A stretch of DNA of 64,000 nt from Salinibacter altiplanensis. GTDB lineage: Bacteria > Bacteroidota > Rhodothermia > Rhodothermales > Salinibacteraceae. The stretch spans positions 510,220-574,219 of the forward strand of contig NZ_NCQY01000009.1 of assembly GCF_002894645.1 (NCBI RefSeq), read 5' to 3'. A program made the translations under genes and the position numbers. This document shows, piece by piece, positions 55,042 through 63,711 of this stretch (position 1 is the stretch's first letter; every line of letters starts with the position of its first letter). The notes beneath the pieces are model-generated. The model worked only from the letters and a program-made list of their open reading frames with translations, was not told where the DNA came from and did no database searches.

Positions 55042-57510
55042 CTATGCCGTGGCATCTTCCGGCAGCGATCGGTACTGGTCGTAGGGGCCGTACTGGCCGT
55101 AGTGGCGGTAGCGATACTTGTAGCCGTACGCCATCGACAGGTCGAAGCCGTTGAAGACCACGCCGGCCACGTCCGCCCCCACCTCCCCAAGCACCTTGAG
55201 GGTGTCGTTCAGCTCGTCCTCGGTCGTCGTGCCCGCCCGGGCCACACAGAGGGTCGTGTCGCACAGGTCCGACAGCATCGGCCCGTCCGCCGTCGCCAGC
55301 ACCGGCGAGGAGTCCACGATGATGTGGTCGAAGTATTGTTCGGCCTCGCCCAGAAACTCGCGGAAGCGGGCCGACCCGAGCACCTTCGCCGGGCTCTCGA
55401 CCTCTGTTCCGGCCGGGAGCACGCATAAATTGTCGGCCAGTGGCCGCTTCATTGCGTGCTCTTCGAGATCATTCTGCAGCGTTTCGGTGAGCCCAGGGTC
55501 CCGCGACACGTCGAACACTTCGTGCAGGCGCGGGCGGCGCAGGTCCCCGTCCACGAGGAGCGTCGCGTGGCCGGCCTGTGCGGCAATGACCGCCAGGTTT
55601 GCCGCCGTCAGGGACTTGCCGTCGCCGCTGCCCGGGCTGGTCACCAGAACCGTCCCGCTCTCCCCGTCGGGCCGACCGAGCTGCAGGTTGGTCCAGACCT
55701 TCCGGTACGCCTCCGTGGCCGCGGAGTACGGCTTCAGCACCCCCACCAGGCCCGTCTCCAGACGGTGCCCGTCCCGTTCCACCGTCGCCTGCCCGCCGAG
55801 CTGGTCCTCAATCAGCGGCGTCAGGTTGGGAATCACCCCGATGCCGTGGTAGCCCATCTCGCGGATCTGGTCGGGCTTGTACAAACGGTTGTCCATCTGG
55901 TCTCGCAGCAGAGCCAGCCCCGCGCCGCCGAGCAGGCCCAGCATCAGACCCAGGATCAGGTTTCGCTGCGGCCGCGGGCGAACCGGCCTGCCGGGCAGGC
56001 CCGCCTCCGAAATGTTCGTCGCGTAGCCGAGTTCAGACTTCTCGCGCACCCGGGCCTGCTGCAGCTGCTCGGTCACGAACCCGTACATCTGCTCGGCGTA
56101 CTTCTGGTCACGCTTCAGCTGGGCCAGGTCCATGGACTTTTCGGGGATCGCGTCCAGCTCGCGCTCAAACTCTTGGAGCCGCCCCTCCAGCACGTCGACG
56201 CGCGACTCCAGGCCCGTAATTTGAATTCGCTTCTCGGCAATTCGGCGCTTCAGCTCGTCGACGCGCCGGGCCCCCTCCTCCGGGCTCAGCCCGCCCCCCA
56301 TCACCTCGCCCACGTACCGGTCCGAGAGCGTCTCGATGCGGGCGCGCAGCTTCCGAATGCGGCGGTCGATCTGGGCCGCCTGTGCGCTGTCGGCCGCCGT
56401 CGTGCGGCCGGACTGAAGCTCCACCTGTTGCTTCGAGAGCTCAAGATTGGCGATCTCCGACTGCAGGGAGGCAAGCTCTTCCTCGACGGTCGAGGACAGC
56501 CGCTGAGACAGCTGGTCGGGCTGGATGGACTCAAGCTCCTTCTGGAGCGATTCTAGGGACGACCGCTCCATCCGCAGCTCGATGCGTGCCTGCTCGAGCT
56601 CCGACTCGGTGGTGGCAATTCGCTCCGTCAGGGAGCCCTGGCGCTGGTCGAGGCTGACCGCATCTTCACGTCGCTGGAACCGTTGGATCCGGGCCTCGGC
56701 GGTTTCGAGCTCCCGCTCGAGCTTCTGGGACCGCTGCTCCAGAAACGTCCGGGACGCCCGGGCCCGGGCCCGGCTCGACTCCTGGGTCAGCTTGATGTAT
56801 TCCTCCGTGAACAGGTTGGCGAGGCGCCGCGCAACCGCCGGGGCTTCGTCCCGGGCAACGATCTGTATCACGTTCGTCTCCGACCCCGCCCGGCCAAACC
56901 GGACGCGCCCGGACAGGGCCGGGGCGACGGAGGCCGCCGACAGCTGCGTGGTGTCCATCCGCGACGTCCCGCCCGCAGAGGTCCCTTCGCCAGCCTCGCC
57001 GGGACGGGGGCCCACCGACGCCCACACCCGATCCAGGAGAGTCCCCAGCGGCGAGGCCCCCTGCGACGCCAAGAGGGGCCGGGCCTCCCCCTGCTCGAGG
57101 AGCCGGGCGGCCACCCGTTCGCGCAGGGTCTGCGAGTTGCGGAGAAACATCAGCTCGTTCCGCAGCGAGGAGCTGCTCGGCAGCAGCCCCCCTCCTTGCG
57201 ACTGGGCCTGCGCCCGGAGGCCGGACTCGGAGGCGGACTGCTGGTTCTTCTCCACGAGCACAAGGCTGCTCGTGCGGTAGACGGGCACCTGCGTGTACGT
57301 GTACAGCGCCGCCCCCGTCATCGCAAGGAGGCACACCGCAACGATGAGCCACTTCCGGCGCCGCAACAGATCGAGCAGCTCTTCCACCTGCCCCTTGACG
57401 CCCGGCCGCCCCGCGGACGCTCCGGGGGCACCCGTGGTGCCGGCCTCCCACGAGCGGACGATGTCCCCCTGGCCGTTCTGGTCTGGATCGCGCCGCTGAA
57501 GATGAGCCAT
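55042..57510 (-). CDS. Wzc/GumC-type polysaccharide co-polymerase and tyrosine autokinase
   Basis: A protein of about 822 residues. Its N-terminal Wzz-like domain has membrane helices near residues 45-65 and about 530-550. A long coiled-coil region lies between them (FLEQRSQKLERELETAEARI ...). The C-terminal BY-kinase domain has Walker A TSPGSGDGKSLTAANLAVIA (near residue 630), Walker A' LLVDGDLRRPRLHEVF, and a tail with eight tyrosines in the last 30 residues (SMAYGYKYRYRHYGQYGPYD). It controls chain length and export, and its tyrosine tail cycles through phosphorylation. ATG 57510 is chosen; ATG 57570 is an alternative. Confidence 0.9.
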   Translation of the reverse strand: MAHLQRRDPDQNGQGDIVRSWEAGTTGAPGASAGRPGVKGQVEELLDLLRRRKWLIVAVCLLAMTGAALYTYTQVPVYRTSSLVLVEKNQQSASESGLRAQAQSQGGGLLPSSSSLRNELMFLRNSQTLRERVAARLLEQGEARPLLASQGASPLGTLLDRVWASVGPRPGEAGEGTSAGGTSRMDTTQLSAASVAPALSGRVRFGRAGSETNVIQIVARDEAPAVARRLANLFTEEYIKLTQESSRARARASRTFLEQRSQKLERELETAEARIQRFQRREDAVSLDQRQGSLTERIATTESELEQARIELRMERSSLESLQKELESIQPDQLSQRLSSTVEEELASLQSEIANLELSKQQVELQSGRTTAADSAQAAQIDRRIRKLRARIETLSDRYVGEVMGGGLSPEEGARRVDELKRRIAEKRIQITGLESRVDVLEGRLQEFERELDAIPEKSMDLAQLKRDQKYAEQMYGFVTEQLQQARVREKSELGYATNISEAGLPGRPVRPRPQRNLILGLMLGLLGGAGLALLRDQMDNRLYKPDQIREMGYHGIGVIPNLTPLIEDQLGGQATVERDGHRLETGLVGVLKPYSAATEAYRKVWTNLQLGRPDGESGTVLVTSPGSGDGKSLTAANLAVIAAQAGHATLLVDGDLRRPRLHEVFDVSRDPGLTETLQNDLEEHAMKRPLADNLCVLPAGTEVESPAKVLGSARFREFLGEAEQYFDHIIVDSSPVLATADGPMLSDLCDTTLCVARAGTTTEDELNDTLKVLGEVGADVAGVVFNGFDLSMAYGYKYRYRHYGQYGPYDQYRSLPEDATA

Positions 57511-57570
57511 GTACGAGGGGATGGGATCTCGTGTCCGAAAGACGAGTGTGCCGCCGCTGCTTTCCGGCAT

Positions 57571-57881
57571 CCGGCCGCAACGGCGGAACAGAGCGCGGCC
57601 GCTCCCGCCCCGTCATTGATCTTTTTTATACGCCGCCAATTTCAAAGCGTACGGAAGGATGCACTCCATAGTGTGCGTACGCCCTCGCGTCCATCCGTCA
57701 TCAATCCGCCCACAGGGCTTAATCTTTCGGAGCAATGACTTTCAATCCGACGATCTGAACGTTCCAGTTTTTAGAAATGAAGTCGGGACGCGGCTCAGCG
57801 TTTCGGTTCGTGGCCGCTTGGGTCCCACGCCGCGATTTTCACGCCGCGATTTTCGGGACGTTCGTATCGGGCGCAGGTCGG
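57571..57881. other. Gap upstream of the tyrosine kinase gene with a 14-base tandem repeat
   Basis: ACGCCGCGATTTTC occurs twice in a row at 57827-57854. A TTTTTTATA stretch at 57622-57630 could be part of the promoter for the kinase gene. No coding sequence is seen. Confidence 0.4.
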
Positions 57882-58382
57882 TTAGTTCAGGCAGATGGGG
57901 GTCCTCAACGAGCCCGGGGCGGTTTCCGCCCTGCCGCGGCGGGGAAGGGGGCGAGACGACCGGGCCTGCCCGGCCCGCGGTGGGCCCTCCCCACGGGAAG
58001 ATCTGTCGCTCGTGGAGGGAGCGCTGACCGTGTCGTCAAGGGCCGGAATGAAGTGGGGCGCTCCGTTGATGGTTCCGGCCCGCACGACCTGTCCCCCCTC
58101 CACGTCGGGCGCGGCTGGACGTCCGCTTCGGAGCCCGGCCCATCCCCCGAGTAGAAAGGCGGCGCCGACGACGTAGATCGATCCGGCGAGCCCGAGGATG
58201 AGGATCTGACCGACGGTGAACATGGCAAAGGGCCCGGCAAAGGAAGTGAGCGTGGGAACCGCATCCGTTTGTGAAGACAAGAACCATTCCACGAGGCCAC
58301 ACGTCCGTAGATACGTTTCCTCGGCGCTCAAGGGCCTGTGTTCCGGGCGACCCGGGTTACGTTTCGAAGGGAAACGGGTCAT
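57882..58382 (-). CDS. Small single-pass membrane protein, function unknown
   Basis: A protein of about 166 residues with one clear hydrophobic stretch (FTVGQILILGLAGSIYVVGA) preceded by a Thr/Ser-rich part and followed by a Pro/Arg-rich tail without a recognised domain. ATG 58382 lies one base after the stop of the gene at 58384-59022, so the two are probably co-transcribed. It is just upstream of the Wzc-type gene and may be a helper of the export machinery; that is inference from position. Confidence 0.5.
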   Translation of the reverse strand: MTRFPSKRNPGRPEHRPLSAEETYLRTCGLVEWFLSSQTDAVPTLTSFAGPFAMFTVGQILILGLAGSIYVVGAAFLLGGWAGLRSGRPAAPDVEGGQVVRAGTINGAPHFIPALDDTVSAPSTSDRSSRGEGPPRAGQARSSRPLPRRGRAETAPGSLRTPICLN

Positions 58383-58383
58383 C

Positions 58384-59022
58384 CTACCCCCCTGGGGCAT
58401 CGATCCTGTGATGCTCGCTCTCTTTGCGGAGTACCTGCCCGAATCGGTCCCAGCTTCGGACATCCTCGGCCGAGACGGACACGCGGAACGCTGCGCGCGC
58501 GGATTCCAGTCGGCTCTTCCCGAGGAGCCCTCCGGCGCACCACGCGATCATCAGGGCGCTCTCCGTCGCGCGTCTCGCGTACTGGTCCCCGACGCAGCCA
58601 GTCGCCGAGGGAACGGATACGTGTGCCCGCTGCAGTTTCTTCTCCTGCCGGTCAAGGAGCGTATCCCTCGCATCCTCTGCAGCCCGGAGGGCGGTCCGGA
58701 ACGAGTCGAACCGGACCCTCCGCTCGAAGAACTGGTCGGAGGCAAACATTTCCCCGAGCGACTCGGCCAGGACGTAGGACTCCTTCGCGAGCTCCTCCAT
58801 GTCGGCACCGGCCTCCTGTGCGCGCTCCAGGGCCGTTTGGTACGCCTCTCGTGCGTCCTTCCGCACCTTCTTCTGGTGAACGTCCGGGCCGTCCGCCGGC
58901 GCCTCCGGGCGGGGGTTCCCGGTTCTCCTTTGGGGCACGCCCGAGCGTTCGGGCTCTCCGCCGCTGAAAATGTAGTAGCCGAGTGCGGCCAGCACGGCCA
59001 CGAGGACGAGCAAAGGCAGCAT
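58384..59022 (-). CDS. Membrane-anchored helical protein, function unknown
   Basis: A protein of about 212 residues with an N-terminal anchor (MLPLLVLVAVLAALGYYIF), then a charged helical region (KVRKDAREAYQTALERAQEA, and ESYVLAESLGEMF) and a Cys-containing C-terminal region. No family recognised. The start at 59022 gives an anchor directly at the N-terminus; the frame is open to 59067. It forms a two-gene unit with the following membrane protein. Confidence 0.55.
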   Translation of the reverse strand: MLPLLVLVAVLAALGYYIFSGGEPERSGVPQRRTGNPRPEAPADGPDVHQKKVRKDAREAYQTALERAQEAGADMEELAKESYVLAESLGEMFASDQFFERRVRFDSFRTALRAAEDARDTLLDRQEKKLQRAHVSVPSATGCVGDQYARRATESALMIAWCAGGLLGKSRLESARAAFRVSVSAEDVRSWDRFGQVLRKESEHHRIDAPGG

Positions 59023-59349
59023 GGGGACGAAAAAAGTTGGGGCTGTCGAGACGAGCCGGACCCTCAAGGCGTCGCGTCCGGGCTTATGGTTTTTATCGGC
59101 CTGTAGTCCTCATTTTTTTGCACGACATTTTTTGGGCACGACACGCGCGTCTTCTCTGAGGTACAATTCGCGTGCCGTAGAGCACAGGGCGCCCCTGCTG
59201 GCCTCGCCGCTGCGTTTTGCATTTGGCAGGGGCACGCCCTTAACTAAAACGCAACACAATGCACGGAATTCGAGGGCCGTGGATGAGGCGGGCGCCTCGC
59301 GGCTCCTCCCCGGCACGCTCACGTCACCGGCACACCGCTCCCACATCCC
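59023..59349. other. Intergenic gap between two divergent genes
   Basis: No coding sequence is recognised in 327 bases between the membrane protein (minus) and the histidine kinase (plus). It contains T-rich words (TTTTTTTGC at about 59112) and may hold both promoters; no specific site can be defended. Confidence 0.4.
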
Positions 59350-60699
59350 ATGTCAGGCGCCGAGGCCGACGGGTCGTTTGTTCAGAAATCGTCCCCTGGC
59401 GGGCCCTCCGTCTTCCGTCGCATGTACCGGATTGCCGCCGACCGGGAGGCCACCGTTGAGGAAAAGATCCATCGGCTCATTGACCTGGGCCGGACGCACC
59501 TCGAGTTGCCGTATGGCTTTTTGACCCGCGTCGAGGGGCCGGACGGGGGCACGATTTACGTGGACGACGAGGAGGCGCCTGCCTTTCCGGTGAATGCCAC
59601 CGGCGCCCGGCAACGGATCCTCTATGCCTCCGGGGAGCACGCTTTCCTTCAGGCCGGCAAGACCTGTCCCCTGTCGGAGGCCTACTGCCGAAAGACAGTT
59701 CGCCGGGAGGAGCTCTTGGCGATCCATCGGGCCCCCGACGCCGGATGGACGTCCGACCCGGCCTACGAACGGTTTGGGCTCGGGGCGTACATTGGGGCAA
59801 GGATCGTGGTCGAAGGGGAGCTGTACGGCACGTTCTGCTTCGCCTCTCGGGAGCCGAGGGAGTGTCCCTTCAGTGAGAAGGACGAGGCATTCGTGGAGCT
59901 TCTGACCCGCTGGGCCAGCTACGAGCTGGAGCGCCAACGCTCCCGGGAACAGATTGAGCAGTTTGCGGAGCTGGTGACGCACGATCTGCGGAACCCGCTG
60001 ACGGCAGCGCAGATGAGCCTCCACATGGCCGATCGCCATCTGGACCCGGGCCGTGCCGAAGGGCAGGGCCCCCGCGACGACGCGGCCTGCGGGGATGCCC
60101 CCGGCGCCGACGACAGCGGGACGGAGAAGCTAGGGGCGCACCTGGACAAGGTCGAAAATGCGCTTGTGCGGATGGAGGCGATCATCGCCGACACCCTCGC
60201 CCTCGCCCACGGAGACCAACGCCTCGGCCCCGACGACCTGGAGCCCGTGCCGTTTGAGGCAGCGGCGAAGGCGTCCTGGAACCAGGCCGGCCGTGAGGCG
60301 GCCACCTTTCGGATCGAACACGACCGCGGAGGGAGCAGCGCCGCGGGCGAATCGCCCTCGGGGAGACGGCTGTGCCTCCTCGCCCACGAGGGGCGCCTGC
60401 GCCAGCTCCTGGAGAACCTCTTCCGAAACGCCATCGACCATGCCGGGCCGGGCGTCACACTGACGGCAGGGCGCACCGACGGCGGGTTCTTCGTGGCGGA
60501 CGACGGGCCGGGCATTCCACCCAAAAAGCGCGCAACGGTCTTCGAGGCGGGATACAGCACCCGCAAGGCGGGGACTGGGCTCGGGCTTCCGATCGTCCAG
60601 TCGGTGGCGAAGGCCCACGGATGGTCCCTGTCGGTCTCTGAAAGCGCAAGCGGCGGGGCCCGCTTTGAGGTGACCGGTGTGGAGCGGCCCACGTCGTGA
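59350..60699 (+). CDS. GAF-domain sensor histidine kinase
   Basis: A 449-residue cytoplasmic kinase. A GAF-type sensor domain covers about residues 25-195 (GAYIGARIVVEGELYGTFCF). The H-box QFAELVTHDLRNPLTAAQMS has the phospho-accepting His. The catalytic domain has the N-box LENLFRNAIDHA, G1 VADDGPGIPPKKRATVFEAG and G2 GTGLGLPIVQSVAKAHGWSL. No membrane helix is present. No response regulator lies nearby, so it is an orphan. A stretch of Gly/Asp-rich sequence (residues 240-260) between H-box and catalytic domain is unusual. Confidence 0.9.
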   Translation: MSGAEADGSFVQKSSPGGPSVFRRMYRIAADREATVEEKIHRLIDLGRTHLELPYGFLTRVEGPDGGTIYVDDEEAPAFPVNATGARQRILYASGEHAFLQAGKTCPLSEAYCRKTVRREELLAIHRAPDAGWTSDPAYERFGLGAYIGARIVVEGELYGTFCFASREPRECPFSEKDEAFVELLTRWASYELERQRSREQIEQFAELVTHDLRNPLTAAQMSLHMADRHLDPGRAEGQGPRDDAACGDAPGADDSGTEKLGAHLDKVENALVRMEAIIADTLALAHGDQRLGPDDLEPVPFEAAAKASWNQAGREAATFRIEHDRGGSSAAGESPSGRRLCLLAHEGRLRQLLENLFRNAIDHAGPGVTLTAGRTDGGFFVADDGPGIPPKKRATVFEAGYSTRKAGTGLGLPIVQSVAKAHGWSLSVSESASGGARFEVTGVERPTS

Positions 60700-60739
60700 C
60701 TGCCCCCCAAGGCCCTCTGCGCTCAGGGCGCTCCGCCAC

Positions 60740-60790
60740 AAGGTGCATTCGGGCACAAAAGGTGCATTCGGACACAAGATGCATTCGGGC
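60740..60790. repeat. Tandem repeat of about 19 bases, three copies
   Basis: AAGGTGCATTCGGGCACAA is repeated nearly three times in a row (second copy GGTGCATTCGGACACAA, third GATGCATTCGGGC). It lies between the histidine kinase and the hydantoinase gene. It could be a protein-binding site array or simple slippage. Confidence 0.55.
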
Positions 60791-60901
60791 GACCCATCGC
60801 CCCTTCGCCCGGTGTGCCTCGGCTTTCTATCACCTCGCACTATCCATTGCCTCGCAACACAGGTTCCGAGGCGGCGGTTGATTGTGGCGGGCCGTCTCCC
60901 T

Positions 60902-60939
60902 GTATTTGAGAACGGCCACCGTATTTGAAGACGGCCACC
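60902..60939. repeat. Tandem 19-base repeat, two copies
   Basis: GTATTTGAGAACGGCCACC is followed directly by GTATTTGAAGACGGCCACC, differing at two positions. It ends 38 bases before the hydantoinase start, so it sits in the 5' region of that gene. Confidence 0.55.
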
Positions 60940-60977
60940 CGCCTGGGCCCCTCGCGATTCCTCCCCTGCGCGTCCCC

Positions 60978-63020
60978 ATGTCCGCGTCCGCGCCGCCGGC
61001 CCCAGACGCCCCGTCCGCGATCGGCATTGATGTGGGCGGCACGTTCACCGACTTCGTCGTGGCGACGGAGGCGGGGCTGGAGGTCCGCAAGGTGCCCACC
61101 ACTACGCCCCAGCACGAGGCGGTGGGCACGGGAATGGACCGGCTCGACGTCCCCGCAGCGGCGCCGGTCGTGCACGGCACCACGGCGGCAACAAACGCGC
61201 TGTTGGAGCGGCGGGGCGCCCGCACGGCCCTGGTCACCACCGAAGGATTCGCCGACGTGCTCGCCATCGGGCGGCAAGACCGCCCCGCCCTCTACGACCT
61301 GCAGCCGACGCGCCCGTCCCCGCTGGTCCCTGCGGCCCGGCGCCACGAGGTGCCGGAGCGCCTGAGTGCCGAGGGGAACGTCCTCACGCCCCTAGACGAG
61401 GCCGCCGTGCGGCGCGTGGCCGGGGCGCTCACTGAGCAAGACGTGGAGAGCGTCGCCCTGTCGTTTCTCTTCTCCTACCGGAACGCCGAGCACGAACGAC
61501 AGGCCGCCGAGATTCTGCGGGGCGCGTTGCCGGAGGGCGTACCGGTAACGCGGAGCAGTGCCCTCTTGCCCGAGCACCGCGAGTACGAGCGCACGGCCAC
61601 CACGGTCGCCAACGCGTACGTCCGCCCTGTGGTGGAGCGCTACCTGACCCGGCTCGACGCGGAGGTAGGGAACCGACCCGTGCGTGTGATGCAGTCGAGC
61701 GGGGGCACGATTGGCCTGGAGACCGCCGGGGCACAGGCCGCCCGCCTGGCCCTAAGCGGCCCAGCCGGTGGGGTGGTCGGCGCCCTCGGGGTGGCCCGGC
61801 GCGCCCTGGACGCCGATGCGCCGCCCATCATGACGCTCGACATGGGCGGGACGAGTGCCGACGTGGCCCTCTGCGACGGAGAGGTGCCGCGCACCTCCGA
61901 GCACACCGTCGCCGGCCGGCCGCTGCACCTGCCCGCGACCGACCTCCACACCGTCGGGGCCGGGGGCGGCAGCATCGCCCACGTCGATGCCGGGGGTAGC
62001 CTGCGGGTGGGGCCCGAGAGCGCCGGGGCCGAGCCCGGGCCCGTCTGCTACGGGCGCGGCGGCACCGCGCCGACGGTCACCGACGCACACCTCGCTTTGG
62101 GCCACCTCGTCCCTAAGCACATGCTTGGCGGCGACGGGGCGCTCGACATGGCCCCGGACACTGCCCAAGAGGCGGTCGCGGCGCTCGGCACTCGCATCGG
62201 CCGGTCGCCCGAAGAGACGGCCCTCGGCGTCCTGCGGGTCGCCAACGCCACGATGGAGCGCGCCCTCCGGCGTGTGTCGGTGGAGCGCGGGCACGACCCT
62301 CGCACCTACACGCTCGTTCCGTTCGGGGGCGCCGGTCCCCTCCACGCGGCGGCCCTGGCCGAGGCGCTCGGCATGTCGCGCGTACTGGTGCCTCCCACGC
62401 CCGGCGCCCTCAGTGCCCTCGGGCTGCTCATGGCCGATGTCACGTACGACGCCGCCCGGACCATCCTGGGCCGCGCCGACGCGCTTCGGGCCGACCTGTC
62501 CCGCCTCCACCGCCCCGCCGAGGCCCTGCGCGAAGAGGTCCGGGGCGTCCTGGACGCACACGGCCCCGCGGAGGTGGCCTTCGAACTCGACCTGCGCTAC
62601 GCGGGGCAGAGCTACGAGGAGACCGTCCCCCTGTCGGCGCCGATCACGGCGGCGTCCGTCGCGGACACCGCGGCGGCCTTTCATGAGCGGCACCGCCGGC
62701 GCTACGGCCACGCGGATCCCGGTGCCCCCGTGGAGGTGGTTGCCCTGCGTGGCCGCGGGACCGTCGCCGTCTCCCCCCCGGCGCTCCCCCACGAGCCGAA
62801 GACAGACGCCCCGCTCGACGACGCCGTCCTCGGCACCCGCCCCGTCTGGTTTGACGGCGGCGGCCCGACGGAAACAACCGCCTACGCCCGCGACGCCCTG
62901 CACCACGGGCACACGCTGAAGGGCCCCGCCGTCCTCCACCAGTACGACACGACCGTCGTCGTGCCCCCCGGCTGGCAGGCGCGCGTCGACGCGCGCCGGA
63001 ACGTCTGGGTCGAGCGGTAG
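60978..63020 (+). CDS. hyuA: Hydantoinase/oxoprolinase subunit A (HyuA type)
   Basis: A protein of about 680 residues of the hydantoinase A/ATP-dependent oxoprolinase family. The first domain begins IGIDVGGTFTDFVV and shows PVVHGTTAATNALLERRGAR and TEGFADVLAIGRQDRP. The second shows SGPAGGVVGALGVARRALD and the ATP/metal-site region MTLDMGGTSADVALCDGE. Later blocks are TVGAGGGSIAHVDAGGSLRV and AEPGPVCYGRGG. It would hydrolyse hydantoins or 5-oxoproline with ATP. No subunit B gene is seen next to it, which is unusual because A and B are commonly paired. The start ATG 60978 gives the family N-terminus. Confidence 0.88.
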   Translation: MSASAPPAPDAPSAIGIDVGGTFTDFVVATEAGLEVRKVPTTTPQHEAVGTGMDRLDVPAAAPVVHGTTAATNALLERRGARTALVTTEGFADVLAIGRQDRPALYDLQPTRPSPLVPAARRHEVPERLSAEGNVLTPLDEAAVRRVAGALTEQDVESVALSFLFSYRNAEHERQAAEILRGALPEGVPVTRSSALLPEHREYERTATTVANAYVRPVVERYLTRLDAEVGNRPVRVMQSSGGTIGLETAGAQAARLALSGPAGGVVGALGVARRALDADAPPIMTLDMGGTSADVALCDGEVPRTSEHTVAGRPLHLPATDLHTVGAGGGSIAHVDAGGSLRVGPESAGAEPGPVCYGRGGTAPTVTDAHLALGHLVPKHMLGGDGALDMAPDTAQEAVAALGTRIGRSPEETALGVLRVANATMERALRRVSVERGHDPRTYTLVPFGGAGPLHAAALAEALGMSRVLVPPTPGALSALGLLMADVTYDAARTILGRADALRADLSRLHRPAEALREEVRGVLDAHGPAEVAFELDLRYAGQSYEETVPLSAPITAASVADTAAAFHERHRRRYGHADPGAPVEVVALRGRGTVAVSPPALPHEPKTDAPLDDAVLGTRPVWFDGGGPTETTAYARDALHHGHTLKGPAVLHQYDTTVVVPPGWQARVDARRNVWVER

Positions 63021-63126
63021 CCCGTCCCAGCCGTTCTGGTCATTGCCCCTGGTCATTGGCGGGCCGACGCGTGTTCGAACTCACACGGGGCCCCACGCGC
63101 CGGATTCGGACTGTCTACCTTGTTCC

Positions 63127-63711
63127 ATGCCCGATGCACCTCCATTCGACGAGTGGTGCCGGCGCCTCAAGGCGTCGGACCGGGCGGCGTACGCCGAGCT
63201 GTTCGACACGATGTATGATCCGCTCTTCCGGTACGCCCAGTCGATCACCGCGTCGGTGGCAGCGGCCCGGGACGTGACACAGGACACGTTCGTTCGGCTG
63301 TGGGACGTGCGGGAGTCCCTCAGCCCCGGCCAGTCGCTGAAGGCGTACCTCTACCGCATCGCCCGCAATCGGGCCTACAACCATGAGCGCAACCAGCGCA
63401 CCCGGACCGCAAAAAAAGACGCGGTGCGTGACCAGACGGCCGCCCAGCCGGCCCCGCCGACCCGTCCGGATGCACAGGCCGACGCCGATCAGCTCGAGGA
63501 CCGGCTCTGGCGGTGGATCGGCGAATTGACGGACCGGCAGCGCGAGGCCCTCGTGCTGACCCGCTTCGACGGGCTGAGCCACGAGGAGGCGGCCGACGTG
63601 ATGGACATCTCGCCCCGCACAGTGAACAACCACATCGTCCGGGCCCTGAAGCACCTGCGGGGCCGCATCCACGACTACGAACCCAACCTGCTGGATCGCG
63701 ATGAGCTCTGA
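63127..63711 (+). CDS. ECF-type RNA polymerase sigma factor
   Basis: A 194-residue sigma-70 family factor. Region 2 is AYAELFDTMYDPLFRYAQSI with AARDVTQDTFVRLWDVRESL. Region 4 is DRQREALVLTRFDGLSHEEA then ADVMDISPRTVNNHIVRALK, a helix-turn-helix for -35 binding. It would redirect RNA polymerase to a small regulon. Its last codons overlap the start of the next gene by 11 bases, the usual setting for a sigma/anti-sigma pair. The start at ATG 63127 gives the canonical length. Confidence 0.92.
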   Translation: MPDAPPFDEWCRRLKASDRAAYAELFDTMYDPLFRYAQSITASVAAARDVTQDTFVRLWDVRESLSPGQSLKAYLYRIARNRAYNHERNQRTRTAKKDAVRDQTAAQPAPPTRPDAQADADQLEDRLWRWIGELTDRQREALVLTRFDGLSHEEAADVMDISPRTVNNHIVRALKHLRGRIHDYEPNLLDRDEL

